Of a stretch of DNA of 64,000 nucleotides, positions 24,605 to 33,912 are shown piece by piece. A program made the position numbers and the translations under genes. The notes under the pieces are model-generated. The model made no database searches, had not been told where the DNA came from, and was given only the letters and a program-made list of their open reading frames with translations. The stretch lies in assembly GCF_006443095.1 (NCBI RefSeq), contig NZ_VFWZ01000005.1, positions 372,001-436,000 of the forward strand, read 5' to 3'. The first letter of the stretch is position 1. Every line of letters starts with the position of its first letter. This DNA is from Aquimarina algicola. GTDB lineage: Bacteria; Bacteroidota; Bacteroidia; Flavobacteriales; Flavobacteriaceae.

Positions 24605-25765
24605 TCATCCCCTAAATAAGAAGAAGCGATCTTTCATGTTTTCTATTTCAGCATTTTTATTGGTAATAATATAGTCAATTGCCTCAGAAGTAAAGTTTTT
24701 ACCCTTCTTGGTCAAAGATACGATGTCATTATCGATGGTAATCATGTTGTTTTTGAGTGCTAGATTCAAAACAGATTTTGATTGTACTTTTTGCCAGTTG
24801 ATGTGTTCATTAAGATGCTTTACATGGCGCTCTTTTTCGTCTTCGTGATTACCTAAGTGAAGTAAAAAAGTAAGAAGTGATACTTCTATACGTTGCTGTT
24901 TTTGTCGGTACAAAACCGAAAATAACCCTTTGTTGGGAGCAAAGAGATAGACAATTAAAAAGATTAATCCAAGTACTGTTGTCATAGACCCAGAAATTGA
25001 AGAGTCTAAAAGATTAGCCGTCCAATATCCTACAATAGCACTTATAACGCCAAATAAAATAGCAAGAATAAGCATTTTTTTAAGGTTGTTTGTAAGTAGA
25101 TAAGCAGTTGCGGCAGGGGCTATCATTAATGCAATAACTAGGATAGCACCAACTGCATCAAATGCACCTACAGTAGTAATTGAGGAAACAGTCATTAGCC
25201 CATAATGCATTACTACAGGAGATAAACCTAATGCTGAGGCAAGACCTGCATCAAAAGTACTTACCTTAAGTTCTTTAAAAAAAGAAAAAAGAAGGATAAT
25301 AGTTATTAATAGTATAATACTAATGACCCAAAGTGATTTTGGTCCTATATCAGTATTGTACATCATAAGTCTATCAAACGGAGCAAAAGCGAGTTCTCCT
25401 AATAGTACGGCATCTATATCGAGATGTACATCATTTGCATTCTGCGCTATGAGAATAATCCCAATACTAAACAAAGAGGGAAATACAAGTCCAATTGCAG
25501 TATCCTCTTTGACGAGGCCTGTTTTTTGTATAAATTCCACTAGTACAACTGTAAGTACTCCACTTACTGCTGCTAAAATGATTAAGAGAGGAGATGATAG
25601 GTCTTGTGTAATGAAAAATCCTATAACAATCCCCGGTAATATCGAATGACTTATAGCGTCTGTAATCAAAGCCATTTTACGTAAAACCAAAAAGGTACCG
25701 GGAATGGCGCATGCAATGGCTACCAAACTTGCGATAAGCTGTATTTCTATCTGTGCGCTACTCAT
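24605..25765 (-). CDS. Metal ABC transporter permease (ABC-3 family) with C-terminal winged-helix-like tail
   Basis: This 386-residue protein is the last gene of the metal uptake operon. The first 290 residues are an ABC-3 permease of the TroD/MntB/ZnuB kind. It has about eight to nine helices and the early motif RKMALITDAISHSILPGIVIGF. After the last helix (IFLIVYLFAPNKGLF) comes a soluble tail of about 95 residues with His-rich segments (LLHLGNHEDEKERHVKHLNEHINW). Its pattern SVLNLALKNNMITIDNDIVSLTKKGKNF resembles the wing of a DtxR-type winged helix. Ordinary permeases lack such a tail. The start overlaps the preceding permease gene by 8 nt. Confidence 0.93.
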   Translation of the reverse strand: MSSAQIEIQLIASLVAIACAIPGTFLVLRKMALITDAISHSILPGIVIGFFITQDLSSPLLIILAAVSGVLTVVLVEFIQKTGLVKEDTAIGLVFPSLFSIGIILIAQNANDVHLDIDAVLLGELAFAPFDRLMMYNTDIGPKSLWVISIILLITIILLFSFFKELKVSTFDAGLASALGLSPVVMHYGLMTVSSITTVGAFDAVGAILVIALMIAPAATAYLLTNNLKKMLILAILFGVISAIVGYWTANLLDSSISGSMTTVLGLIFLIVYLFAPNKGLFSVLYRQKQQRIEVSLLTFLLHLGNHEDEKERHVKHLNEHINWQKVQSKSVLNLALKNNMITIDNDIVSLTKKGKNFTSEAIDYIITNKNAEIENMKDRFFLFRG

Positions 25766-26888
25766 CTTTGCTATTTGTTAATTGATTATAGAGATTAGCG
25801 GCTGTTTTGTACCCTATTTCAGTCATAGACCACATGTTACCATCTATTTTGACATAATTTTTATCTTCTAGTTCTTGTAAGGATTTTTTGGTAAACCCTT
25901 GAAAATTATTTAAGATTCGTATGGCATGGGGATGTGTGATGTTTTCATGAGTACTCGCAATATCGTACATAAAGGATAGTGTTTTATGTAATTTTAAATC
26001 ACGTCTATTTTTTCTAAATCTAATTTCTCTAAAAAGTAATCCTCTTTGAGGAGAAAAAATAAAGGAAAATAATACAAATACTCCTGCTACCAAAACTATC
26101 ACAGGTCCTGTTGATAGGTTATTATAGCTGGCACTTATAGCGGTACCGAATACTCCTGATAATGCTCCAAATAATGCTGCTAAAATTACCATAACTGAGA
26201 GGCTGTTTGTCCATTGTCTTGCAGCTGCTGCCGGAGCTAATAGCATTGCGCTCATTAATACAACTCCTACAGTTTGTAACCCCAATACTATTGCTATAAC
26301 AATAAATGTAGTGATTAAAATATCCAAAAATTTGGTGTTAAAGCCAAGTGTTTTTGTGTAATCCGAATCGAATAGTAAAAGTTTAAGTTCTTTCCAGAAA
26401 ATTAGTAAAATAAGTAAACTTATACTTGTTACGATGACCATAATCCAAACGTCGTTTTCTAATAATGTTGCTGCTTGACCAAATAAATAGCTCTCTAATC
26501 CTGCTTGATTAGCATTGGGTCTTTTTTGAATGTAGGTAAGGAGCAACATTCCGAAACCAAAAAAGAGTGACAAGATCAGGCCTAGAGCTGTATCAGATTT
26601 AAGGTGGGTTTTGCGAATGATCCCTCTAATCCAAAAAGTGCCGACCAAACCACTTATTAAAGCACCTATCAAAAAAACAGAGCTGTTTTTTGTTCCAATA
26701 ATCAAAAAAGCAATAGCAATACCCGGTAATGAAGCATGTGAAATAGCGTCGCCAAGTAAACTTTGTTTTCGTAATACGGCAAAACTACCCAACATTCCGC
26801 AAATAGCACCAAGAACTGCTGTTCCTAATGTTATTGTACGTAATGTGTAATCCGTAAAAACAAGCTCTATATATTCTTTTAGATTCAT
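25758..26888 (-). CDS. Metal ABC transporter permease (ABC-3 family) with C-terminal winged-helix-like tail
   Basis: This 376-residue protein is homologous to the next permease. It has RKQSLLGDAISHASLPGIAIAF near residue 40 and about eight to nine helices up to residue 285. The tail (about 290-376) begins with a basic stretch (REIRFRKNRRDLK) and continues LSFMYDIASTHENITHPHAIRIL, then SLQELEDKNYVKIDGNMWSMTEIGYKTA. The end reads like the recognition-helix/wing part of a winged-helix protein (ELExxxYVKxxxxxxxLTExGxxxA). The two permeases presumably form a heterodimer. Zinc or manganese is more likely than iron from family membership. Confidence 0.93.
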   Translation of the reverse strand: MNLKEYIELVFTDYTLRTITLGTAVLGAICGMLGSFAVLRKQSLLGDAISHASLPGIAIAFLIIGTKNSSVFLIGALISGLVGTFWIRGIIRKTHLKSDTALGLILSLFFGFGMLLLTYIQKRPNANQAGLESYLFGQAATLLENDVWIMVIVTSISLLILLIFWKELKLLLFDSDYTKTLGFNTKFLDILITTFIVIAIVLGLQTVGVVLMSAMLLAPAAAARQWTNSLSVMVILAALFGALSGVFGTAISASYNNLSTGPVIVLVAGVFVLFSFIFSPQRGLLFREIRFRKNRRDLKLHKTLSFMYDIASTHENITHPHAIRILNNFQGFTKKSLQELEDKNYVKIDGNMWSMTEIGYKTAANLYNQLTNSKDE

Positions 26889-26955
26889 TTTCTATTAATG
26901 ATAAAGGATATAGTTTTGGTCCCTTAGTTATAAGATTATTTTTGAGATTAAATGA

Positions 26956-27693
26956 TTATTTATTGATTGCGACCTTATAATTAATTCCGTACGTTTTTGT
27001 TAAATTATCATCATTAAAAATATCTTTAACAGGCCCTGTCGCAATTTTTTTTACATTCAAAAATGTGACCCAGTCAAAATATTCTGGTACTGTCTGTAAG
27101 TCATGATGTACTACGATAACAGTTTTACCGGCTTTTCTTAGTTCTTTTAAGATATTTATAATTGCCTTTTCTGTGGTAGCATCTACACCTTGAAAAGGTT
27201 CATCCATAAAATAAATAGATGCGTTTTGAACTAAGGCCCGAGCAAGAAAAATGCGTTGTTGTTGTCCTCCTGATAACTGGCTGATTTGTCTGTTTTTAAA
27301 ACCCAACATTCCAACTTTTTCCAAAGCTTCTAGTGAGGCTTTCTTTTCTTTTTGCCCTGGTCTTTTGATCCATCCTAAGCTTCCATAGGTTCCCATCATG
27401 ACTACATCGAGAGCTGTGGTAGGAAAATCCCAGTCAACACTTCCTTTTTGAGGTACATATGCTACTAAAGATCGTTGCTTTTTATATGGTTTTTTATATA
27501 TCTGGATACTACCCGCAATGGGTTTAATAATACCTAAAATTGATTTTATTAAGGTAGACTTACCTGCGCCATTAGGCCCTACTATCGCCATAAGAACACC
27601 CTCTGGTATAGAAAGATCTATATCCCATAATACTGGCTTGTAATTATAAGCAACAGTTAGATCATCGACTTGTACTGCAATTGCTGTATCCAT
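26956..27693 (-). CDS. Metal ABC transporter ATP-binding protein
   Basis: This 245-residue cytoplasmic ATPase of the zinc/manganese uptake system has Walker [10 protein letters not shown] (about 39-47), signature [15 protein letters not shown], Walker B IYFMDEP and the H-loop VIVVHHDL. The Q-loop is [15 protein letters not shown], typical of the Mn/Zn/Fe (MZT) subfamily. It is preceded by the binding-protein gene (35 nt gap) and followed by the permeases (67 nt gap), all on one strand. Confidence 0.96.
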   Translation of the reverse strand: MDTAIAVQVDDLTVAYNYKPVLWDIDLSIPEGVLMAIVGPNGAGKSTLIKSILGIIKPIAGSIQIYKKPYKKQRSLVAYVPQKGSVDWDFPTTALDVVMMGTYGSLGWIKRPGQKEKKASLEALEKVGMLGFKNRQISQLSGGQQQRIFLARALVQNASIYFMDEPFQGVDATTEKAIINILKELRKAGKTVIVVHHDLQTVPEYFDWVTFLNVKKIATGPVKDIFNDDNLTKTYGINYKVAINK

Positions 27694-27728
27694 TTAATTA
27701 TTTCTTATCAGGCATAAAATGTTTATTA

Positions 27729-28643
27729 TTATTTCAAGGCATTAATGATAGTATCCACATTATATGTAAACATACCTATATATGTACCTTCTTTGGTACC
27801 GGGATTTCCTAAAGCATCAGAAAATAGAGTTCCTCCTATGATAACATTATGTTTTTTTGAACGTACAGCAGCTTGTAAAGCTTCGATAGTGCGTTTTGGA
27901 ACAGAACTCTCTACAAAAATGGCTTTGACCTTTTTTTCGATAATAAAATTCGCTAATTTTTGAACATCTTGAACCCCGGCTTCTGTAGCAGTAGATAATC
28001 CTTGTAGCCCAACCACATTAAAATCAAAAGCATTACCAAAATAGTTAAAAGCGTCATGAGCAGTAACAAGAATTCTTTTTTCTTTTGGTAGCGTACTAAT
28101 GATATTATCAAGTTTTATCTGCAAATCATCTAGTTGAAATAAATATTCCTGGCCGTTTTTCTTGAAAGCATCAGCATTTTTAGGATCTAAAGCACAAAGT
28201 TGTTCTATAACATACTCAGTGATGATTTTCCAATTTTGTATATCAAACCAAATATGGGGATCGTAATTGGATGCAAAATATTCTGAACCGATAAGTGTTT
28301 TTTTATCAAGGCTTTCTCCAATGGCAATAGTTTTACTGTTTTGATGTTGCATCTTTTCGAATACTTCAACTAATTTACCTTCTAGATGTAATCCATTATA
28401 AAAGATAACATCGGCATTCAATAGTTTAGAAACATCTCCTTCGCTGGCTTTATACAAATGTGGATCTACACCACTTCCCATTAATCCTTCTACTTCTATA
28501 AGATCTTTTCCAATATTTTGAACAAGATCTGTAACCATAGATGTAGTTGTTACTACTTTTAATTTCTGATTTTTACTTTTGTTTTGCTCTTTACAAGAAG
28601 CCAAAATCAAGATTGAAAGTAGTATTATCGTTATTTTCCTCAT
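27729..28643 (-). CDS. Metal-binding lipoprotein of the ABC transporter (TroA/ZnuA family)
   Basis: This 304-residue cluster A-I solute-binding protein has an SPII signal ending LILASC (Cys17). Its expected metal ligands are H62 (VDPH), H130 (YDPH), H196 (TAHDAF) and D276 (FSDALG), a 3 His/1 Asp set as in TroA. The histidine-rich loop of ZnuA is missing. The metal, Mn or Zn, cannot be decided. It is the first gene of a four-gene operon divergent from a DtxR-type regulator. No clear Bacteroidota promoter box is seen upstream. Confidence 0.95.
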   Translation of the reverse strand: MRKITIILLSILILASCKEQNKSKNQKLKVVTTTSMVTDLVQNIGKDLIEVEGLMGSGVDPHLYKASEGDVSKLLNADVIFYNGLHLEGKLVEVFEKMQHQNSKTIAIGESLDKKTLIGSEYFASNYDPHIWFDIQNWKIITEYVIEQLCALDPKNADAFKKNGQEYLFQLDDLQIKLDNIISTLPKEKRILVTAHDAFNYFGNAFDFNVVGLQGLSTATEAGVQDVQKLANFIIEKKVKAIFVESSVPKRTIEALQAAVRSKKHNVIIGGTLFSDALGNPGTKEGTYIGMFTYNVDTIINALK

Positions 28644-28799
28644 TTTAAATTTTAATTTCTATAATATTATTAGACAATATTGAATACTTAGTTTTATTAC
28701 TATTCATAATATGCTAATATGTTGCGTATGTCGTTTGACTTTTTGAAATGAATAGTTGTTAAAACCTTAATAAGACCAAAAAGTAAACAAAATAGATTC

Positions 28800-28829
28800 T
28801 TTGTAATTGTATTAGGTTTAGTAATTTTG
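28800..28829 (+). promoter_or_regulatory. Promoter of the DtxR/MntR-type regulator
   Basis: TTTG (28800-28803), 18 nt, then TAATTTTG (28822-28829) fits the Bacteroidota -33/-7 consensus fully. Transcription should begin near 28836, about 29 nt before the start codon. Confidence 0.75.
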
Positions 28830-28857
28830 TTTTAATTTATAAAGCAAAACTAAAAAA

Positions 28858-28873
28858 GTTAGCTATGACTAAC
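28858..28873. promoter_or_regulatory. Putative DtxR/MntR-type operator over the regulator start codon
   Basis: GTTAGCTATGACTAAC has matching half-sites GTTAG/CTAAC around a 6-nt centre, and that centre includes the ATG start codon (28865-28867). Similar sites lie upstream of the TonB receptor gene at 33925 and 33991. The shape resembles DtxR-family boxes (TTAG...CTAA). It probably gives autoregulation by blocking elongation or early transcription. Confidence 0.6.
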
Positions 28874-29551
28874 AAACCAAATTTGTATAATTTAACAAAA
28901 AGTGAAGAGGATTACCTAAAAGCTTTATTTCAATTGCTTATTGTAGATAGTTCTGTCAAAGTAGGAAACAATCAGTTGGCAGAATATCTAAAAGTGTCTC
29001 CTGCATCTACTAACAATATGGTAAAAAAGCTAAAAGCTAAAGATTATATTGTAAGTGAAAAATATGGTAAGTTGGATCTAACAGATGAGGGTAGGGCTAT
29101 CGCGGTAAGACTTATTAGAAAGCATAGATTATGGGAAACTTTTTTGTATAATTATTTGAATTTTAGCTGGGATGAAGTACATGATGTGGCAGAACAATTA
29201 GAGCATATTAAATCATATAAACTTATAGACGAATTAGATCGTTTTATGGATTTTCCTAAAAGAGATCCTCATGGCGAGGTTATTCCTGATGCAGATGGAG
29301 AATATTTTGTTCTTCCAAAAACAAGGTTGTCTTCTTTGTCAGAAGGAGATGTTTGTCAATTAATCTCTGTAGATGATGGGTCCGTACAATTCTTAAAGTA
29401 TGTTTCTAAAATAGGTCTTGCACTAAGCAGTAGAATTAAAATTCTTGAAATTAGAGAATTTGATAATTCTATTAGAATCGAGTTTGATAATACTATCGAA
29501 ACGATCACAAGAAAATTTGCAGATCATGTTTTTGTGAAAAAAGTAGTATAA
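28865..29551 (+). CDS. Metal-dependent transcriptional regulator (DtxR/MntR family)
   Basis: This 228-residue repressor has an N-terminal winged helix (about 12-78, recognition helix SPASTNNMVKKLKAK). The metal-binding dimerisation domain has KHRLWE (H87, E91) and VHDVAEQLEH (H106, E110, E113, H114). Position 110 is Glu, as in manganese-type MntR, not the Cys of DtxR. However, the Lys19 position differs from the MntR Glu. The C-terminal 70 residues form a FeoA/SH3-like domain. It is divergent from the metal ABC operon and is the likely regulator of both that operon and the TonB receptor at 31.5 kb. Confidence 0.94.
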   Translation: MTNKPNLYNLTKSEEDYLKALFQLLIVDSSVKVGNNQLAEYLKVSPASTNNMVKKLKAKDYIVSEKYGKLDLTDEGRAIAVRLIRKHRLWETFLYNYLNFSWDEVHDVAEQLEHIKSYKLIDELDRFMDFPKRDPHGEVIPDADGEYFVLPKTRLSSLSEGDVCQLISVDDGSVQFLKYVSKIGLALSSRIKILEIREFDNSIRIEFDNTIETITRKFADHVFVKKVV

Positions 29552-29604
29552 ATTCTACAAATGTTAAAATAGAGTTTGGTTAGAATATGTTACAGAATAG
29601 CTAT

Positions 29605-29612
29605 TATCTTTG
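29605..29612 (+). promoter_or_regulatory. -7 box of the exonuclease gene
   Basis: TATCTTTG matches TAnnTTTG exactly, 19 nt before the ATG at 29632. The nearest TTTG (29575-29578) is 26 nt upstream, a little too far for a standard -33 box. Confidence 0.45.
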
Positions 29613-29631
29613 AGTATCACACAATCAATTT

Positions 29632-30411
29632 ATGGAGCTTAATTTAAAAAAGCCTATATGTTTCTTTGATCTGGAAACTACAGGTGTCAATATTTCTAAA
29701 GATCGAATTGTAGAAATTTCTATTCTTAAAATATTTCCGAATGGGAATAAAGAAAGTAAAACATGGCTGGTAAACCCCGAGATGCCTATTCCACCAGAAA
29801 CTACAGCTGTACATGGAATAACGAATGAAAAAGTTGCAAATGAGCCTACTTTTAAACAACTAGCAAGCAAAATCAGTGAAATGATCAAAGGTTGTGATCT
29901 TGGCGGTTTTAATTCTAATCGATTTGATATCCCGCTTTTGGCCGAAGAATTATTGCGCACTGGTTATGATTTTGATATGAAAAATACTGTAGCAGTAGAT
30001 GTACAAACGATCTATCACAAAATGGAAAAGAGAACTTTGTCGGCTGCATACAAATTTTATTGCGATAAAAATTTGGAAGATGCTCACTCTGCCGAAGCAG
30101 ATACACTAGCTACATACGAAGTATTAAAAGCGCAATTGGATAAATATTCAGAATTAGAAAATGATATTAAATATTTAGCTGAATTCAGTTCGAGAAAACA
30201 GTTTGCTGATTTTGCCGGATTTATAGCTTTTGATGAAAACAAAAAAGAGATTTTCACCTTCGGAAAACATAAAGGAAAACTTGTTGAACAAGTAATGGAA
30301 GAAGAACCGGGGTATTTTGGATGGTTGCAAAATGCTGATTTCCCCCTTTATACAAAAAAAGTTTTAACAGCAGTAAGACTTCGCAAATTGAATAATAGGT
30401 TAAAATTATAA
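29632..30411 (+). CDS. DnaQ-like 3'-5' exonuclease
   Basis: This 259-residue DEDDh exonuclease begins with FFDLETTG (D13, E15, motif Exo I), followed by PPETTAVHGIT, GGFNSNRFDIPLL (Exo II) and AHSAEADTLATYEVL (Exo IIIe). The C-terminal 50 residues (FTFGKHKGKLVEQVMEEEPGYFGWL) match the small domain found after the nuclease in exonuclease X-like proteins. It probably acts in DNA repair or proofreading-type trimming. It is 11 nt upstream of the FAH-family gene, so likely co-transcribed. Confidence 0.93.
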   Translation: MELNLKKPICFFDLETTGVNISKDRIVEISILKIFPNGNKESKTWLVNPEMPIPPETTAVHGITNEKVANEPTFKQLASKISEMIKGCDLGGFNSNRFDIPLLAEELLRTGYDFDMKNTVAVDVQTIYHKMEKRTLSAAYKFYCDKNLEDAHSAEADTLATYEVLKAQLDKYSELENDIKYLAEFSSRKQFADFAGFIAFDENKKEIFTFGKHKGKLVEQVMEEEPGYFGWLQNADFPLYTKKVLTAVRLRKLNNRLKL

Positions 30412-30422
30412 ATATAGCTTTT

Positions 30423-31034
30423 ATGAAACTAATTTGTATTGGTCGTAATTATACTGCTCATATCGAAGAGTTAGAAAACGAAAAGCCTACAGATCCTGTT
30501 GTTTTTATCAAACCTGATACCTCTATCTTACTAAAAAAACAACCCTTTTTTATACCTGATTTTTCTAATGATATACATTATGAAGTTGAAATTTTAGTAA
30601 AAATCAATAAAGTTGGTAAACATATCGATAGAAAATTTGCGCATAAATATTATGACGAGATAGGTCTTGGTATTGATTTTACTGCGCGTGATTTACAGTC
30701 TCAATTAAAAAGTAAAGGTTTGCCATGGGAAAAAGCAAAATCTTTTGATGGAGCAGCAGTGGTAGGAGAGTGGTTACCCAAAGAAAAGTTTGATAATGTC
30801 GATGATATTAATTTTTGCCTCAAAAAAAATGATGAAATTGTTCAAGAAGGCAATACACAATTAATGCTTTGGAAAATTGATGAGATTATTGAATATGTTT
30901 CAAAATTTTTCACATTAAAAATAGGAGATATTATTTTTACGGGTACTCCTGCAGGAGTTGGACCTGTACAAGCAGAAGATCGTTTAGTAGGATTTGTAGA
31001 AGATGAACAGCTCTTCTCGATAAAAGTGAAATAA
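30423..31034 (+). CDS. Fumarylacetoacetate hydrolase family protein
   Basis: This 203-residue protein is a single FAH domain, like FAHD1/YcgM acylpyruvate hydrolases and oxaloacetate decarboxylases. It has ICIGRNYTAHIEEL, HYEVEILVKI (metal-binding Glu pair), GLGIDFTARDLQ (Asp ligand) and the conserved end GDIIFTGTPAGVGPVQ. The true substrate is unknown. It follows the exonuclease gene and converges with the thioredoxin gene with only 7 nt between stops. Confidence 0.92.
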   Translation: MKLICIGRNYTAHIEELENEKPTDPVVFIKPDTSILLKKQPFFIPDFSNDIHYEVEILVKINKVGKHIDRKFAHKYYDEIGLGIDFTARDLQSQLKSKGLPWEKAKSFDGAAVVGEWLPKEKFDNVDDINFCLKKNDEIVQEGNTQLMLWKIDEIIEYVSKFFTLKIGDIIFTGTPAGVGPVQAEDRLVGFVEDEQLFSIKVK

Positions 31035-31041
31035 ATCTTTT

Positions 31042-31512
31042 TTACAGTGTTGATAATAGTTTTTTAGGACTCATATATTCAAAGCATCTTTTTCTAACTT
31101 TAAAGTTTTTATCAAGAAATATAGTTGCAGGTAATGAAAAAGGTTGCCCTTGCCTAGAAGCTAATAGAAGAGCAATGTCATGGATTGAGTTTCTGGATGT
31201 TAAATGATCTCTATTTACAAAAGCCGTATTTTCAAATACGATTGTATCTTTTGTCTCTGCATTCATCTTAACCGCATAGTATTCATCTTTAATTTTTTTT
31301 ACAATATCTGATTTTGTAAAAACAGCACGATCCATTTTTTTACAATAGGCACACCAATCTGCATAGAAACTGATAATTACCTTTTTAGGTTTAATGTTAA
31401 GAGAATCTTCTAATTGTTCAAAAGTGATCCACTGTATAGCATCTTTTTGCTGAGCAGATACCGAGCAAAAAGATGCTATGCATAAGATTAATATTATTTT
31501 GAATTGTTTCAT
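31042..31512 (-). CDS. Secreted thioredoxin-fold protein
   Basis: This 156-residue protein has a signal peptide ending SVSAQ and a thioredoxin domain with the active site W53-C54-A-Y-C57. A cis-Pro segment SLPATIFLD follows. It is of the DUF255-like/periplasmic reductase kind (VIISFYADWCAYCKKMD). The gene starts 2 nt after the TonB receptor stop, so both are expressed together. A role in keeping receptor or metal-site cysteines reduced is an inference; the receptor plug carries a CxxC. Confidence 0.9.
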   Translation of the reverse strand: MKQFKIILILCIASFCSVSAQQKDAIQWITFEQLEDSLNIKPKKVIISFYADWCAYCKKMDRAVFTKSDIVKKIKDEYYAVKMNAETKDTIVFENTAFVNRDHLTSRNSIHDIALLLASRQGQPFSLPATIFLDKNFKVRKRCFEYMSPKKLLSTL

Positions 31513-31514
31513 TG

Positions 31515-33878
31515 TTAATGAAATTTACCAAACTTTATACCAATAAAAAATGTTCTAGGTGTTCCCGGACCATAAATATAATCAGAATCACGAAGTGGTC
31601 CTACATCAAAATCGTCTTGATAGCTGTTGAATATATTTTTTACTCCTCCACTAAAAGTAATTTGAAAATTTTCTGAAATATCTGTGTGATATTCTAATTT
31701 TAGATTTACATCATAAAAAGAATCGCTTTCGATTAGATCAAGAAAACCGGTTTCACTTACAACTCTTGGTACTGTCATTTTTCCGGTATATGTACCTGTT
31801 AGATCCATATTGAATGTTTCTCCTGGGATCCATGAGACATTTAGATATCCATACGAATTAGGGTTTCTTACAAACTCATCAACAATTACATCTCCTTCAT
31901 CGGGAACGGTACCATCTGATTCAAATAGAATTTGTTCTTCATCATATTCAGCTTTCTGTATGGTTCCTCCAAATTGAAATTGCCATTTCTGAGAAGGTGA
32001 GATACCGACTTCAAAATTTGCACCATACACTTTAGCACCAGATCCATTTCTTACCTCTTCTAATATTGATCCGTTTTCTAAAACAGCTCCTGTACTCACT
32101 AGTGTAAAAGGGTCTTCTAGATCTGTAAAAAAACCTTCTAATAGAAAGTCCGTTTGGATTTTGTTGATGTTTTTTGAATAATTTAAAGATGCTGTGAAGG
32201 CATTAGAGAATTCTGTATCGAGATTTTCTGATAAAATTACGAATTGAGGTTCTCCTCCTACAGAAGAAATATGCAAATCCTCATTAAATGCTTGTGGAGC
32301 TCTAAACCCTCTGGCATAACCTCCTCGAAATTTTAATAGCTCATTAATTTTATAAGAAAGAGTAAGTCTAGGACTAAGAACTGTTTTTTCTAAGGAAACA
32401 TCTCTAAAAATACCACCAATATTATAATCTCCATCTACATCTACATGATCTAGTCTTGTGCCGATTAGAGCGGTAAATTTATCTGTTGGTTTCCATTCGT
32501 ATTGAATGTAAGATCCTATTGTATTTACTTGCTGATCAATCAATCTATTGTATCCTGCAATGATATCTTCTGTGTCACTCAAATTATATTCTACTCCTGC
32601 GGTAATAATATCATTGTTTTTGAGGTTTTGAGTGAATTGCGCTCCCGATAAGAGTGCTAAATCTTTTGTTATTCCATAAGCATTAAGGGCTAAAGTACTA
32701 TCTTGCGCTGTTCTTGCGCCACCCAAACCACCATAATAACTGTCTCTTTTTGTATATTGTCCTGATGTGTAAACCGAAAAATTATTGGTTTCTTTTTTAT
32801 TTTTTACTTCATAAGTAATTCCTCCTAGAAAGGTATCATGATCTAGTTCTTCTGTGATATCTGTAAAATGTGGAGCTAATTCAAGCCTGTCACCACCTCT
32901 TCGGTATTCTTTTATTGTTGTTGCATCGAGAGATATTTTACTTCTTTCATTAGGCTTAAAGAAAGTTTTTACCCCAAATGTTGTGTTTTGTATTGTTGTT
33001 AATTCTGTAAAACCATCACCATTTGCATCAAATTCATCTCGATCACGATTAAGCCCAAATACTGTAAAACCAGACATTAGATCATCACTTACAATAGAAG
33101 TATTGAAGTTAAGTAATCGATCTGGCGTATCCCCATCAATAAGTCCGAAATAGCTGCCTAACTCCCACGTATTTAATACAGGATCTTTTGTAATGATATT
33201 AATGGTTCCAGCTATGGCATTAGATCCATATAATGCCGAACCACCACTTCTTACGATTTCTATACGATCAACAATATTTGTAGGGATTTGTTCTAGACCA
33301 TAAACACTGTTTAATGCACTGAATACAGCTCTGCTATTAATCAGAACTTGCGTGTAACTCCCGTCTAACCCATTAAGACGAACTTGGGTAAAACCGCAAT
33401 TTTGACAATTGTTTTCTACTCTTACTCCGGGAGAATAATTAAGTCCCTCTGATACAGATATTGATTGAGTTGCTCCAAGAAGTTTAGGGCTTAATACATT
33501 AACAACTACAGGTGCTTTTTTACGATTTACTCGATTTCTTGTAGCGCTTACAACTACTTGATCTAGATTTAATCGATCTTCATCAAGTACAAAATCTTTA
33601 ATAGTAATATCATTAGTCTTGACCGTGATTTTTTCTTCTTGATTGTAATATCCTAAAGAGCTAACTTTTATAATATAGTCTCCGGCAGGTATTTCATTAA
33701 CTTCATAGATACCATTAGTATCTGATGATGTAGTGGTTCTAAAAGTAGTATTTGAGATTTCAATATTGGCAAAAGGTAATGGTGTATTATTAGTTTTGAT
33801 ATTGCCTTGTAGTTTTCCTGTTTGGCAAAATACAAAAGTTGCTTGTAATAAAGCTAAAAGAAATAAGTATGATTTCAT
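31515..33878 (-). CDS. TonB-dependent receptor, probably for metal or metal-chelate uptake
   Basis: This 787-residue outer membrane receptor has a signal peptide (1-19), then a carboxypeptidase-regulatory-like domain (about 21-97) common in Bacteroidota. The plug (about 105-235) holds N-C158-QN-C161-GFTQVRLNGLDG and VEIVRSGGSALYGSNAIAGTINI. The 22-stranded barrel ends in GIKFGKFH. The CxxC in the plug is conserved-looking and could bind metal or form a disulfide. The promoter at 33913-33943 carries an operator like that of the DtxR-type regulator. So uptake of the metal used by the ABC system is the best guess. It is followed by a thioredoxin gene. Confidence 0.93.
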   Translation of the reverse strand: MKSYLFLLALLQATFVFCQTGKLQGNIKTNNTPLPFANIEISNTTFRTTTSSDTNGIYEVNEIPAGDYIIKVSSLGYYNQEEKITVKTNDITIKDFVLDEDRLNLDQVVVSATRNRVNRKKAPVVVNVLSPKLLGATQSISVSEGLNYSPGVRVENNCQNCGFTQVRLNGLDGSYTQVLINSRAVFSALNSVYGLEQIPTNIVDRIEIVRSGGSALYGSNAIAGTINIITKDPVLNTWELGSYFGLIDGDTPDRLLNFNTSIVSDDLMSGFTVFGLNRDRDEFDANGDGFTELTTIQNTTFGVKTFFKPNERSKISLDATTIKEYRRGGDRLELAPHFTDITEELDHDTFLGGITYEVKNKKETNNFSVYTSGQYTKRDSYYGGLGGARTAQDSTLALNAYGITKDLALLSGAQFTQNLKNNDIITAGVEYNLSDTEDIIAGYNRLIDQQVNTIGSYIQYEWKPTDKFTALIGTRLDHVDVDGDYNIGGIFRDVSLEKTVLSPRLTLSYKINELLKFRGGYARGFRAPQAFNEDLHISSVGGEPQFVILSENLDTEFSNAFTASLNYSKNINKIQTDFLLEGFFTDLEDPFTLVSTGAVLENGSILEEVRNGSGAKVYGANFEVGISPSQKWQFQFGGTIQKAEYDEEQILFESDGTVPDEGDVIVDEFVRNPNSYGYLNVSWIPGETFNMDLTGTYTGKMTVPRVVSETGFLDLIESDSFYDVNLKLEYHTDISENFQITFSGGVKNIFNSYQDDFDVGPLRDSDYIYGPGTPRTFFIGIKFGKFH

Positions 33879-33912
33879 GCTTAAAGTTTAAAATACTTTT
33901 TGTTAGTTTTGG

